Shown here: positions 27,179 through 37,017 of the stretch, in pieces
How positions within the stretch are numbered: the first letter of the stretch is position 1
Layout of the letters: the number at the start of each line of letters is the position of its first letter
Assembly (NCBI GenBank): GCA_021779195.1
Contig: JAJYBB010000001.1
Span: 62,001-126,000 of the forward strand
From: Bacteroidota bacterium
Lineage (GTDB): Bacteria > Bacteroidota > Bacteroidia > Bacteroidales > Paludibacteraceae
Direction of reading: 5' to 3'
Length of the DNA: 64,000 nt
Notes under the pieces: model-generated
Database searches by the model: none
Seen by the model: only the letters and a program-made list of their open reading frames with translations
Told to the model about the DNA's origin: nothing
Made by a program: the position numbers and the translations under genes

Positions 27179-28286
27179 ATGATAACAATAGACCAGCTAA
27201 AAGATGTGTTGGAACGCGAGGCAGCGTTGAGGAGGTATCTTTGACATCGATACAAAATTGATCCAAATAGAAGAAGAAGATTTACGCACTCAAGTACCTG
27301 ATTTTTGGGATAATGCCAAAACCGCCGAAGTTCAAATGCGGAAAGTAAAAGAATTAAAAAATTGGGTGGAAGGTTACAATGATGTGAAAACTGCCACCGA
27401 TGAACTCCAATTGGCGTATGATTTTCACAAGGAAGAAGTCATTAGCGAGGAAGAAATCGATATGGCTTACCGTCATGCTTTAGCAGCTGTCGAAACCTTA
27501 GAAATGAAAAATATGCTCTCCCATGAAGAAGACAAAATGGGAGCAGTAATTAAGATTGTAGCCGGCGCTGGTGGTACAGAAGCCCAAGATTGGGCTGAAA
27601 TGCTTTTCCGAATGTACCAGCGATGGTGCGAACGACAGGGTTATAAGTTAGAAGTTACGAACTTACAGGATGGTGACGAGGCCGGCATAAAAACTGTAAC
27701 AATGCAAATTGAAGGCGAAATGGCTTATGGCTACCTGAAAAGCGAAAATGGAGTCCACCGGTTAGTGCGGGTTTCACCTTTCAATGCTCAGGGAAAACGA
27801 ATGACTTCATTCACATCTGTGTATGTGGTTCCACTTGTCGACGATAGCATAGAAATTGAAATCAACCCAGCCAATCTGAGTTGGGACACTTTCCGTTCGT
27901 CGGGAGCGGGTGGTCAAAATGTGAACAAAGTTGAAACAGGAGTACGTTTACACTATAAATTTATTAATCCGGTTACCAATCAACCCGATGAAATTGTGAT
28001 TGAAAACACCGAAAGCCGTTCCCAATTCGGTAATAAAGACAATGCCCTTCGAATGTGTAAATCACAGCTTTACGAATTGGAACTGGAAAAACGTCGGGCA
28101 GAAACAGCAAAAGTAGAAGCTGGGAAAAAGAAAATTGAATGGGGTTCTCAGATTCGAAGCTACGTTTTCGATGACCGTCGCGTAAAAGATCATCGTACAA
28201 ATTACCAAACTTCAAACGTTGGAGCGGTTATGGATGGTGATATCGATGGATTTATCAAAGCCTTTCTAATGGAATTTCCGGATTGA
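27179..28286 (+). CDS. prfB: Peptide chain release factor 2, with programmed +1 frameshift
   Basis: RF2 terminates translation at UGA and UAA. The gene starts at ATG 27179 (MITIDQLKDVLEREAALRRYL) and reaches an in-frame TGA at 27242-27244 in the context AGGAGGTATCTTTGAC, the classical autoregulatory shift site: an internal Shine-Dalgarno-like AGGAGG, then CTT TGA C. A +1 shift leads into the long frame, tracked only from the TTG at 27258. The peptide-release motif GGQ (SGAGGQNVNKVETGVRLHY) and the RF2 signature SPFN are present. The total length is about 368 aa, normal for RF2. Confidence 0.96.
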
Positions 28287-28311
28287 TATTTAGCCGTCTT
28301 ATTAATGTAAA

Positions 28312-28674
28312 ATGATTTGGAACATGAATATCGAAGAGTTACGTATTTTTTGCCTCAATCTGAATCAAGTTACTGAAAGCTTCCCGTTTGATACTTCAAC
28401 ATTAGTTTTCAAAGTTGAAGGAAAAATTTTTGCCATCATCCCACTTGATGCTTTTGATACACAAATCACGCTGAAATGCAATCCCGAAAAGGCAATCATG
28501 CTGCGCGAAACATACGATTGCATTACTCCGGCATGGCACATGAATAAAAAATACTGGAATACAATTTATATCAATCATTTGATAACTAAACAATTGATTT
28601 CAGATCTAATTATTCATTCATACAACGAGGTACTAGCAAAAATTCCCCGGATACAAAAAAAACACGAGTGTTAA
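28312..28674 (+). CDS. MmcQ/YjbR family protein
   Basis: The protein (120 aa, or 116 from the more likely Met at codon 5, 28324) belongs to the YjbR/CyaY-like fold family. Typical features are the MNIEELRIFCLNLNQVTESFPFD opening, FKVEGKIFAIIPLD, KCNPEKAIMLRE, and the C-terminal HMNKKYWNTIYIN. Members are called DNA-binding by annotation but have no established role. It lies 26 bp after prfB and ends at a shared terminator. Confidence 0.88.
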   Translation: MIWNMNIEELRIFCLNLNQVTESFPFDTSTLVFKVEGKIFAIIPLDAFDTQITLKCNPEKAIMLRETYDCITPAWHMNKKYWNTIYINHLITKQLISDLIIHSYNEVLAKIPRIQKKHEC

Positions 28675-28688
28675 TTCGTGCTTTTTTT
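28655..28688. terminator. Bidirectional terminator between yjbR and fabI
   Basis: AAAAAAACACGA and TCGTGCTTTTTTT flank an 8-nt loop, with an A-run and a T-run on opposite sides. It serves convergent genes: yjbR on plus and fabI on minus. It overlaps the 3' end of the yjbR coding sequence. Confidence 0.75.
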
Positions 28689-28705
28689 GTAAAATTTGGA
28701 CTTTT

Positions 28706-29563
28706 TTATCCATAAATGATGTTGCCGTTTTCGTCTTTAAATTCATCAAAGCTCTTGTTGTATTGTTGCATAGCTCTGTAACTCATTGCCATACTCGAAA
28801 ATCCTCCATCATGAAAAAGATTTTGCATTGTAACTTTGCGGGTTAAATCGCTAAACATGGCAACGCAATAATCAGCACAATCAGATGCAGTGGCATTTCC
28901 AAGAGGTGACATTCGTTCCGAAAAATCGAGTAGACTATCAATTCCTTTCACTCCGCTACCGGCAGTTGTTACTGTTGGTGATTGGGATATGGTATTTATT
29001 CTCACGTTATGTTCGCGCCCATAAATATAACCGAAACTTCGTGCAATACTTTCAAGCAACGCTTTTGCATCAGCCATATCGTTGTAAGCCACAACTGTTC
29101 GTTGAGCTGCCATGTAGGTCAACGCTATCACCGAGCCCCATTCATTGATGGCATCCATTTTTTTTGCTACCTGCAACATTTTATGAAATGAAATAGCCGA
29201 AATATCGAAGGTGGTATTCAACATCTCATAGTCCAAGTCATCATAAGCACGTTTTTTTCGGACATTGGGAGACATACCAATGGAGTGAAGAACGAAATCA
29301 ATTTTTCCACCTAAAACATCCATCGATTCAGTAAACACTTGTTTCAAATCCTCCACATTCGTAGCATCGGCAGGTATTAGTTTAGCATTCAATTTTTCTG
29401 CTAACTCATTGGTTGTTCCCATGCGAACCGCTAATGGTGTATTTGACAAAGTGATAGTGGCTCCCTCTTCAACAACGCGTTCTGCAACTTTCCATGCGAT
29501 GGACATATCGTTCAACGCTCCAAATACAATCCCTCTTTTACCTTTTAATAAATTAGAACTCAT
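28706..29563 (-). CDS. fabI: Enoyl-[acyl-carrier-protein] reductase (NADH) FabI
   Basis: FabI carries out the last reduction in each fatty-acid elongation cycle. The 285-aa SDR-family protein has the FabI-type cofactor site KGKRGIVFGALNDMSIAWKVA, HSIGMSPNVRKK, and the catalytic Tyr/Lys region LTYMAAQRTVVAYNDMADAKALLE (Y-x6-K). It is transcribed alone, with a -7 element (TATCTTTG at 29697-29690) about 127 bp upstream. Confidence 0.97.
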   Translation of the reverse strand: MSSNLLKGKRGIVFGALNDMSIAWKVAERVVEEGATITLSNTPLAVRMGTTNELAEKLNAKLIPADATNVEDLKQVFTESMDVLGGKIDFVLHSIGMSPNVRKKRAYDDLDYEMLNTTFDISAISFHKMLQVAKKMDAINEWGSVIALTYMAAQRTVVAYNDMADAKALLESIARSFGYIYGREHNVRINTISQSPTVTTAGSGVKGIDSLLDFSERMSPLGNATASDCADYCVAMFSDLTRKVTMQNLFHDGGFSSMAMSYRAMQQYNKSFDEFKDENGNIIYG

Positions 29564-29689
29564 AATTTTTAGTTAACGAAAGATTCATTTTTATTGGTTT
29601 GCAGCAAAACCAAACAACAATGACACTTTCTGATTAATTTTAAAACATTTTTCCCTGAAATAAGTTTATCCCTTTTTCCAAAAACTGCA

Positions 29690-29721
29690 CAAAGATAGTA
29701 AAAATGTGCAATATATAAAAA
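29690..29721 (-). promoter_or_regulatory. Promoter of fabI
   Basis: TATCTTTG (29697-29690 on minus) with TTTT at the -33 position 20 nt upstream (29721-29718). Confidence 0.6.
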
Positions 29722-29827
29722 TTCATTCCAATTAAAAATAATTGATAGTAATATATATCTTTGATATACAGATAATTAGAATGAGATTTTTAAAATTAAA
29801 AAAACAATTCTATGCAGGATTTTTATT

Positions 29828-30706
29828 CTATTCTAATTCAATATGTTCAGCCTGAATTTCTGCATGAAGAAAAATAGAAGCAGATGAGGTGAATTTTTCG
29901 ACAGACTCGGTAGTCAGATAATGTATTCCACCCATTTTAGAACAACGCTGATCCATCTCAGGATGACGACGTAAATAATCGGACAGACTTTCGGCAACAA
30001 TTTCACCTTGCGCGATCACTTGTGTTCCAGCAGGTAAAAAATGCTTTATCTTGTTCATAAGAAGCGGATAATGCGTACAACCCAACATCACTGCATCAAT
30101 AAGCGGATCAGCACGCAGAAGGTTTTCAATATTTTTTTTAATAAAATAGTCTGCTCCTTCAGAATTGTGTTCGTTATTTTCAATTAAGGGCACCCACAGG
30201 GGACAAGCTTCTGATGTTACAATTAATTGTTGATGAAGTTTCTTGATTTCGAGCGGATATGAATTGGATTGAACCGTACCTGGAGTTGCAAGTAAACCAA
30301 TATGTTGCGAGTATGAAAATTTGGCAACTGCTTCAACCGTCGGACGAATTACACCCAACACACGCCGGTTGGGGTCAATCGTTGGCAAATCACGTTGTTG
30401 AATTGTTCGGAGTGCTTTCGCAGAAGCGGTATTACAAGCCAATACCACCAGCTGACAGCCCAATTCGAATAATTTAATTACAGCCTGCAACGTGTATTTA
30501 TATACTACTTCAAAAGAACGAGTTCCATAGGGAGTACGCGCATTATCTCCCAAATATATATAATCATATTCAGGCAAACGTTCTCTGATTTTTTCTAAAA
30601 TTGTTAAGCCTCCATATCCCGAATCGAAAATACCGATGGGTGCACCTCCACGTCCTAAAAAAGCGTTTAAGTTGCCGTCTTCATTTGAATCTCTAAGAAT
30701 ATTCAT
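29828..30706 (-). CDS. murI: Glutamate racemase
   Basis: MurI supplies D-glutamate for peptidoglycan. The 292-aa protein has IGIFDSGYGGLTIL near the N-terminus, the first catalytic Cys in VVLACNTASAKAL and the second in MLGCTHYPLL. The N-terminus runs about 25 residues beyond the usual start; an internal start just before APIGIFDSG is not available as ATG, so the long start is kept. It lies downstream of the M23 peptidase gene with a 58-bp gap. Confidence 0.96.
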   Translation of the reverse strand: MNILRDSNEDGNLNAFLGRGGAPIGIFDSGYGGLTILEKIRERLPEYDYIYLGDNARTPYGTRSFEVVYKYTLQAVIKLFELGCQLVVLACNTASAKALRTIQQRDLPTIDPNRRVLGVIRPTVEAVAKFSYSQHIGLLATPGTVQSNSYPLEIKKLHQQLIVTSEACPLWVPLIENNEHNSEGADYFIKKNIENLLRADPLIDAVMLGCTHYPLLMNKIKHFLPAGTQVIAQGEIVAESLSDYLRRHPEMDQRCSKMGGIHYLTTESVEKFTSSASIFLHAEIQAEHIELE

Positions 30707-30764
30707 ATAAATACTTTGAAATGAATATATTAAATAATTTGCGAATTAGAAAAACCGATGATAA

Positions 30765-31733
30765 TTAATCGAACATCTGACCCGCATTATTGCTCATTTC
30801 TACCATACGATCATATTCAGCCGGCGACAAATCCATGAAATAATAATTCTGAGGATTCATAATTTGCCCTTTAAAATGTACTTCATAATGTAAATGCGGA
30901 CCCGTGGATTTTCCTGTACTCCCAACCAAACCAATTACATCTCCACGTTTCACGGGTTGACCTATCCTGACTTTAATAGCACTCATGTGACCGTACAAAG
31001 TTACATAACCATATCCATGATTGATTTGCACACAATTTCCATAACCCTGTTGCCAACCTGCGCTCATGACAGTTCCGTCGGCAGTTGCATAAATATCCGT
31101 ACCGATGGGAGCGGTAAAGTCCATCCCTTCATGAAATCGGCGTGTATGGTAAATCGGGTCAATACGCCAACCATAACCGGATGCCATACGCGTTAAATCC
31201 TTATTTAATACGGGTTGAATTGCAGGCAAATGTTGCAACATCACTTCTTTATTTTTCGTAAGTTGAACCAGCTCGTCGTACGATTTCGACTGTATGTACA
31301 ATTCCTTTTTCAACATGTTCAGTTTTTTGGTAGTCGATACCACAATTTCAGAATTGGTCATACTCAATAATTTTTCGTAGTAATCGTTATTTGCTGATGT
31401 CCCCTTTCTTACAGAAAGTGGTATTGGATCAGCTTGAAAAATGACACGGTACAAATTATCATCACGCTGTTGTAAATCAGTAAGCACATTCTGAACTTCA
31501 TCGAACTGACGATTCAAAACTTTGTATTGTGCCTGTATATTATGCTTTTCAACGCTCAATTGTTTTTCTTTCGGCGATTGAATGGTCGATACAAAAATGA
31601 AGAAAAAAACCACGCCAAGAGACACTCCAGAAAGCGCATGAATAAATATTTGCTTCAGCCAATGAGCCAAATTGTGTTCAATCTGCTCATAACTTAATGT
31701 ATCTGGATTAAAATGAAATTTCTTCTTCGCCAT
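30765..31733 (-). CDS. M23 family metallopeptidase, membrane-anchored
   Basis: This 322-aa envelope protein probably cleaves peptidoglycan cross-links or activates amidases. It has one transmembrane helix near residues 30-50 (FIHALSGVSLGVVFFFIFV), a coiled-coil periplasmic stretch (about 60-160), and a LytM domain with zinc ligands in FHEGMDFTAPIG (HxxxD) and HLHYEVHF (HxH). The same architecture is widespread in Bacteroidota. It probably forms an operon with murI, fitting a cell-wall role. Confidence 0.93.
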   Translation of the reverse strand: MAKKKFHFNPDTLSYEQIEHNLAHWLKQIFIHALSGVSLGVVFFFIFVSTIQSPKEKQLSVEKHNIQAQYKVLNRQFDEVQNVLTDLQQRDDNLYRVIFQADPIPLSVRKGTSANNDYYEKLLSMTNSEIVVSTTKKLNMLKKELYIQSKSYDELVQLTKNKEVMLQHLPAIQPVLNKDLTRMASGYGWRIDPIYHTRRFHEGMDFTAPIGTDIYATADGTVMSAGWQQGYGNCVQINHGYGYVTLYGHMSAIKVRIGQPVKRGDVIGLVGSTGKSTGPHLHYEVHFKGQIMNPQNYYFMDLSPAEYDRMVEMSNNAGQMFD

Positions 31734-31750
31734 AAAAACAGTATTCTGAT

Positions 31751-31799
31751 CGATTGATCATTTGTAAAAATTACAAATAAATCATTAGTTAATCAATCG
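31751..31799. repeat. Nested palindrome upstream of the M23 gene
   Basis: CGATTGAT (31751-31758) and ATCAATCG (31792-31799) enclose a tighter inverted repeat ATTTGTAA-aaa-TTACAAAT (31760-31778). It sits 18 bp before the M23 start, so it would be in the leader or promoter. It could be an operator or an mRNA hairpin. Confidence 0.45.
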
Positions 31800-31872
31800 T
31801 TTCGAAAGGGAAATATATGTGTCGTTACAATTTTTTATAAGAACAATTGCTGCAAAAATAATGAATTTTAGC

Positions 31873-31880
31873 TACTTTTG
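31873..31880 (+). promoter_or_regulatory. -7 element upstream of alaS
   Basis: TACTTTTG followed by CAGAC, 220 bp before the alaS ATG. The long leader (31881-32099) contains no obvious T-box or riboswitch. A TTG lies slightly too far upstream (23 nt). Confidence 0.5.
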
Positions 31881-32099
31881 CAGACTTTATTTGAGATTAT
31901 TAACCCAATAATGGATATTTACTTCCGGCGTTATTTTCTTTTGGCGATATTAGTTTTACGTAATTAGCATTCATGCCTTGTATTTGTCGTTATCTATTGT
32001 TTAAATAAAATATGTTTGAACCTATTATCACGCCGGTTAAAATCGATTCAATTATTAAAAATATTCTGTAAATAAAGCGTTGCAAATAACAAAATAAAT

Positions 32100-34712
32100 A
32101 TGACTTCACAAGAAATTCGTCAATCTTTTCTCGATTTTTTTGCTTCGAAAGGGCACAAAATAGTTCCTTCGGCACCCATGGTTATCAAAGATGATCCCAC
32201 GTTGATGTTCACCAACGCAGGAATGAACCAATTCAAAAATATTATTTTGGGCAATGACCCGATAAAATACTCCCGGATTGCCGATTCCCAAAAATGTCTT
32301 CGCGTGAGCGGAAAACACAACGACCTGGAAGAAGTCGGACATGATACGTACCACCACACCATGTTCGAAATGCTGGGTAACTGGTCGTTTGGCGATTATT
32401 TCAAAAAAGAAGCCATTGAATGGGCTTGGGAATATCTGGTGGATGTATTGAAATTAGATACCGACCGTCTCTACGTAACTGTTTTTGAAGGATATGCACC
32501 CGAAGGATTGGAACGTGATAATGAAGCAGCTACTATTTGGGAACAATTCCTGCCTAAGAACCGGATTATCAACGGAAATAAAAAAGATAATTTTTGGGAA
32601 ATGGGCGACACTGGACCTTGTGGCCCCTGCTCCGAAATACACATCGATATCCGAAACGATAAAGACCGCGCCAAAATTGATGGTTTGACATTGGTGAACG
32701 GAAGTCACCCGCAGGTAATTGAAATATGGAACAACGTGTTCATGCAATACAACCGCAAAGCCGACGGATCACTCGAAGGGCTTCCTGCCAAAGTAATTGA
32801 TACAGGGATGGGTTTCGAAAGACTTTGTATGGCAATTCAGGGCAAGCAATCGAACTACGACACGGATGTTTTCACACCTGTCATTGCTGAAATAGGTCGG
32901 GTATGTGGAGCTGAATATGGCAAAAACGAGAAAACCGACATTGCGATGCGCGTAATTGCCGATCATGTTCGCACCATTGCGTTCTCTATCACTGACGGTC
33001 AGTTGCCATCGAATGCCAAAGCCGGCTATGTGATTCGCCGCATTTTACGTCGTGCCGTGCGTTACGGTTATACTTTCCTCGGACAGCGCCACGCCTTTAT
33101 GTACAAACTTATCAATATCTTGAGTGAAAACATGGGAAAAGCTTACCCTGAATTGATTGCACAAAAAGGTCTGATTGAGAAAGTAATTAAAGAAGAAGAA
33201 GAATCGTTCTTGCGAACATTAGAAACCGGTATCCGTTTGCTCGACAAAGTGATGGAAGATTCCAAAAGGGAAAAACAAACAGAAATTACCGGAAAAGTAG
33301 CTTTTACGCTTTACGATACTTTTGGATTCCCATTAGATTTAACTGAATTAATCCTTCGAGAAAATAATTTCACAGTTAACATCGATGAGTTTACTGCTGA
33401 AATGCAAAAGCAAAAAGAACGTGCCCGCAATGCTGCTGCAACTGAAACCGGCGATTGGGTAACCGTTCGCGAAGGTGACAGCAAGTTTGTGGGTTATGAC
33501 TTTACCTCATTCGACACCGAAATTTTACGATATCGCAAGGTAAAACAAAAGAATCAGGAATTCTATCAACTGGTACTTTCAAACACTCCTTTTTATGCTG
33601 AAATGGGAGGACAAGTCGGCGATAGCGGAACATTAGTCTCGGATGATGAGAATATTGAAATTCTTGATACAAAAAAGGAAAACAATTTAGCTGTTCATAT
33701 TGTCAGGAATTTGCCAAATGATATTACTGCAACATTTACAGCTGCTATTGATACCGAAAAACGGAAAGCTACCGAATGTAATCACTCGGCTACACATCTT
33801 TTACACGAAGCCTTGCGCGAAGTTTTGGGAACTCATGTAGAACAAAAGGGCTCGTATGTAAGCCCCGATGCATTGCGTTTCGATTTTTCGCATTTTCAAA
33901 AAATGACAAAAGAAGAAATTCGGGAAGTAGAACAAATAGCCAACCGCAAAATCCGCGAGAATTATCCATTGAACGAAATGCGCGACACGCCTATTGCCGA
34001 AGCACAGGCACTTGGGGCTATGGCTTTGTTTGGCGAAAAATACGGCGAAACAGTACGTGTTATTCAGTTTGGCGACTCCATTGAACTTTGTGGTGGTACA
34101 CACGTAAAAGCCACAGGAAATATTGGCATGGTACGGATAGTGTCCGAAACATCGATTGCAGCTGGAGTTCGTCGTTTGGAAGCCATTACTGCCAAAGGCG
34201 TTGAGAAACTGCTTGATGAACAACAGGATTTTATTTCGGATGCACGCGAATTTTTCAACAACACACCGGATTTGATGTCGGCTATTCAAAAATCAATTGA
34301 AGAAAACAGTGACTTAAAAAAACGCGTGGAAGATTTCATGCACGAAAAAATTATAAATTTGCGTGACATTCTCGTTGAAGAAGCACAAGTCATTAATGGT
34401 GTAAAAGTAATTCGTGTAGATGCCGAATTGCCTGTTGATGCTGTCAAAACCCTGGCATTCCAAATACGTAATGTGGTAAATGAAAAGTTGTTTTTTGTTG
34501 CCGGTTGTGTGTTTGATGGCAAACCATCACTGACGATTTTACTCTCTGACGATTTAGTTGCCGGAGGATTAAATGCAGTGAACATTGCCCGTGATGCTGC
34601 CAAAGAAATTCAGGGCGGTGGTGGTGGACAACCATTCTTCGCCTCTGCAGGTGGTAAAGATGCTGAAGGAATTGATCGTGCAATTGAAAAAGCGTTGAAA
34701 GCGATCAACTAA
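32100..34712 (+). CDS. alaS: Alanine--tRNA ligase
   Basis: AlaS charges tRNA-Ala and edits mischarged Ser and Gly. The 870-aa protein has the class II core ([58 protein letters not shown]), the editing domain with [11 protein letters not shown] and the zinc motif [12 protein letters not shown], and a C-terminal C-Ala domain ending [16 protein letters not shown]. Length is normal. The cognate tRNA-Ala(GGC) gene lies at 56.2 kb. Confidence 0.98.
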   Translation: MTSQEIRQSFLDFFASKGHKIVPSAPMVIKDDPTLMFTNAGMNQFKNIILGNDPIKYSRIADSQKCLRVSGKHNDLEEVGHDTYHHTMFEMLGNWSFGDYFKKEAIEWAWEYLVDVLKLDTDRLYVTVFEGYAPEGLERDNEAATIWEQFLPKNRIINGNKKDNFWEMGDTGPCGPCSEIHIDIRNDKDRAKIDGLTLVNGSHPQVIEIWNNVFMQYNRKADGSLEGLPAKVIDTGMGFERLCMAIQGKQSNYDTDVFTPVIAEIGRVCGAEYGKNEKTDIAMRVIADHVRTIAFSITDGQLPSNAKAGYVIRRILRRAVRYGYTFLGQRHAFMYKLINILSENMGKAYPELIAQKGLIEKVIKEEEESFLRTLETGIRLLDKVMEDSKREKQTEITGKVAFTLYDTFGFPLDLTELILRENNFTVNIDEFTAEMQKQKERARNAAATETGDWVTVREGDSKFVGYDFTSFDTEILRYRKVKQKNQEFYQLVLSNTPFYAEMGGQVGDSGTLVSDDENIEILDTKKENNLAVHIVRNLPNDITATFTAAIDTEKRKATECNHSATHLLHEALREVLGTHVEQKGSYVSPDALRFDFSHFQKMTKEEIREVEQIANRKIRENYPLNEMRDTPIAEAQALGAMALFGEKYGETVRVIQFGDSIELCGGTHVKATGNIGMVRIVSETSIAAGVRRLEAITAKGVEKLLDEQQDFISDAREFFNNTPDLMSAIQKSIEENSDLKKRVEDFMHEKIINLRDILVEEAQVINGVKVIRVDAELPVDAVKTLAFQIRNVVNEKLFFVAGCVFDGKPSLTILLSDDLVAGGLNAVNIARDAAKEIQGGGGGQPFFASAGGKDAEGIDRAIEKALKAIN

Positions 34713-34756
34713 ATTAAAGTTGTGACTAAAAGCCGCTAATCTGTCTAATTATTATT

Positions 34757-34794
34757 GACGGAATGACTTGTGAAGTCATTCCGTCTGTTTTTTT
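34757..34794 (+). terminator. Terminator of alaS
   Basis: GACGGAATGACTT and AAGTCATTCCGTC form a perfect 13-bp stem around GTG, followed by TGTTTTTTT. Confidence 0.92.
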
Positions 34795-34881
34795 CAACAA
34801 AATTCATTTATATACATTTGAAAAACAGATTTTTAAATAAATCATAAACAAGTTTCTCAGATATGATGCTATACAAACAAG

Positions 34882-35574
34882 ATGAAAATTAAATTTCTAA
34901 AGATAATCAGTCTAATTTTATTCACTCAGTCCTGCACCGTTATAACCAACTTACACAAAGAAACCACTGACCGAATAAAAGAACAAAATAAAATATGGGG
35001 AGTTGATATTTCACATTATCAGGAAATATTTGATTGGGATAAACTACAAAAACAAAAACCTGGCTTTATTTTCGTTAAAGCCACCGAAGGCAGTACTATT
35101 CAAGATCCAAAATACACAGAATATTATAAAATGGTTCGAAAACTGAAAATTCCGGTAGGTTCCTATCATTTTTTCACCTACAAAAGCTCGGGAAAAGAAC
35201 AGGCAAAAAACTTTTTAGCCATTGTAAGATATCAACATGGCGATTTACCAATGGTGCTTGATGCTGAATTTGCAAAAGTAATGCCTAACAGAAAACAAAT
35301 AAAAAAAGATTTATTCGAATTTATGACGGCTGTTTACGGCAGAACAGGTCGTTCACCGATCATTTATTGCGATTATAAATATTACCTGCTTTACCTGAAA
35401 GACAATCTACCCATGCAATGCAGATTATGGATTGTGGATTATAATCATAATCCCAATTGCGACTGGACATTCTGGCAAACTACTGAAAAATTCAGGGTTG
35501 CAGGAATTAAAGGTTATGTAGATTTCAATATGTTTTATGGAACAAAAAAAGATTTGAAGAATCTGTTATTTTAA
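34882..35574 (+). CDS. GH25 family lysozyme-type lipoprotein
   Basis: This 230-aa predicted lipoprotein (lipobox LFTQSC, Cys18) has a GH25 muramidase domain from about residue 38: WGVDISHYQEIFDWDKLQ, FIFVKATEGSTIQDPKY, GSYHFFTYKSSGKEQAKNF, MVLDAEFAK with the acidic pair of the active site, and CDWTFWQTTEKFRVAGIKGYVDFNMF. GH25 enzymes hydrolyse the MurNAc-GlcNAc bond. A close paralogue follows at 35982. Confidence 0.9.
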   Translation: MKIKFLKIISLILFTQSCTVITNLHKETTDRIKEQNKIWGVDISHYQEIFDWDKLQKQKPGFIFVKATEGSTIQDPKYTEYYKMVRKLKIPVGSYHFFTYKSSGKEQAKNFLAIVRYQHGDLPMVLDAEFAKVMPNRKQIKKDLFEFMTAVYGRTGRSPIIYCDYKYYLLYLKDNLPMQCRLWIVDYNHNPNCDWTFWQTTEKFRVAGIKGYVDFNMFYGTKKDLKNLLF

Positions 35575-35981
35575 TTTGAAACTAGATTTCAAACAATTTC
35601 TTTCCCCCAAATCATTCCTTCCAATGAAATCCCACAAATAATACCCGTGATTCAGGCAAAAAAAATCACGAAAGTGAGGGTTGAAAAAAATCTTCACTTC
35701 GACTGGACTTAAAGAACAACTATATAAATCATAAAAACGTTGAAATACAATGAGATATACTGATAAAATTAAAAAATACTTTCCCGTTTACTAATTAAAT
35801 TTTTATTTAAAACAATTTGAAGATAAGATTATCAAGCCTAATAAACATTAAAATGTCAGCAATTTACATTGTTTAGGGTTGCGATTTACATCACTATAAC
35901 TTAACTTTGTGTCAAATCTTCGATTTATTGTTATCTATTTAGCATTACTTTAGAAAAAATCAATCTCACATTCACGAGAAT
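35575..35981. other. Spacer between the two GH25 genes
   Basis: This 407-bp AT-rich spacer has no recognisable gene. CGTGATT and AATCACG around 35647-35671 form a short hairpin without a T-run. The long gap implies a separate promoter for the second GH25 gene. Confidence 0.5.
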
Positions 35982-36746
35982 ATGTATAAAAACTTAGTGA
36001 TTATCTTGTTTCTGATTTTTATTATTCATCTTCCAACTCAAGCCCGAATACATCATCGAACGCGCTATATTGCACGTAATCATGCCCACAGGCATGCACG
36101 AAGCAGGCATAAACACCATCATGCCAGCACCTTTGTTCCAATTAAAGTAGACATTAATGGAAAAGTATGGGGCATTGATGTCTCACATCATCAAAGTGAT
36201 ATAGACTGGGAAAAATTGAATGAACAGAAACCTCAATTTGTTTTCTTAAAAGCAAGTGAAGGAGTTACAAATCAAGACAATAAATACGAATGGAATTACA
36301 AAGAAGCCCATGATAAAAACATTCCAGTTGGTTCCTATCATTTTTTTACATATAAAAATAGCGGCAAAGATCAGGCAAAGAATTTTTTATCAACCATAAA
36401 ATATAATAATGGTGATTTACCACCTGTTCTTGATCTTGAATTTTCAAGAAAAATGCCTCCTGCAAACCAAGTACGCAATGAATTGCTGGATTTTATTCAA
36501 ACAATATATGAGAAACTTGCATGTTATCCAATTGTGTACTGCAACAATAGATATTTCAACAAATACCTTCAAGATTACCTTCCCGAAAAATGTAAACTTT
36601 GGATCGTGGATTATAAAGCACAGCCAGATGGTAACTGGACATTTTGGCAAACATCGAATAAGCATAAATTACCCGGAATTAAAGGGTATGTAGATCTAAA
36701 TATTTTTAATGGATCAATATCAAATCTCAGAGGGATGCTCAATTAA
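35982..36746 (+). CDS. Secreted GH25 family lysozyme-type protein with His-rich linker
   Basis: This 254-aa paralogue of the preceding gene has a Sec signal (MYKNLVIILFLIFIIHLPTQA) followed by a strikingly His/Arg-rich stretch (about residues 23-50) with eleven or more histidines. The GH25 domain is intact: WGIDVSHHQSDIDWEKL, FVFLKASEGVTNQDNKY, PPVLDLEFSRKMPP, NWTFWQTSNKHKLPGIKGYVDLNIF. The His-rich part is absent from the lipoprotein copy and might bind metal or the negatively charged envelope. Confidence 0.9.
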   Translation: MYKNLVIILFLIFIIHLPTQARIHHRTRYIARNHAHRHARSRHKHHHASTFVPIKVDINGKVWGIDVSHHQSDIDWEKLNEQKPQFVFLKASEGVTNQDNKYEWNYKEAHDKNIPVGSYHFFTYKNSGKDQAKNFLSTIKYNNGDLPPVLDLEFSRKMPPANQVRNELLDFIQTIYEKLACYPIVYCNNRYFNKYLQDYLPEKCKLWIVDYKAQPDGNWTFWQTSNKHKLPGIKGYVDLNIFNGSISNLRGMLN

Positions 36747-37017
36747 TTTACTGAACTGAAATAATGCTTTCGACTTTTGAAAAATATCGTAGATTTTTTT
36801 CAAAAAAAATACCTATAAATTTGATTATCAGCATTAAAAATATGAAAATCGCTTTAAAAATCAAATCGGAATTAAAAACGAGATAAATCCATAATCATAA
36901 GTAAACTAAATTTCAATTTAATTGTTACATATTAAATTATCATGCGCATGTGCATCAAAATAAAAAAATAATCGGTTTACATGCAAATCGCTTATTAATA
37001 ATTAAATTTATACTACA

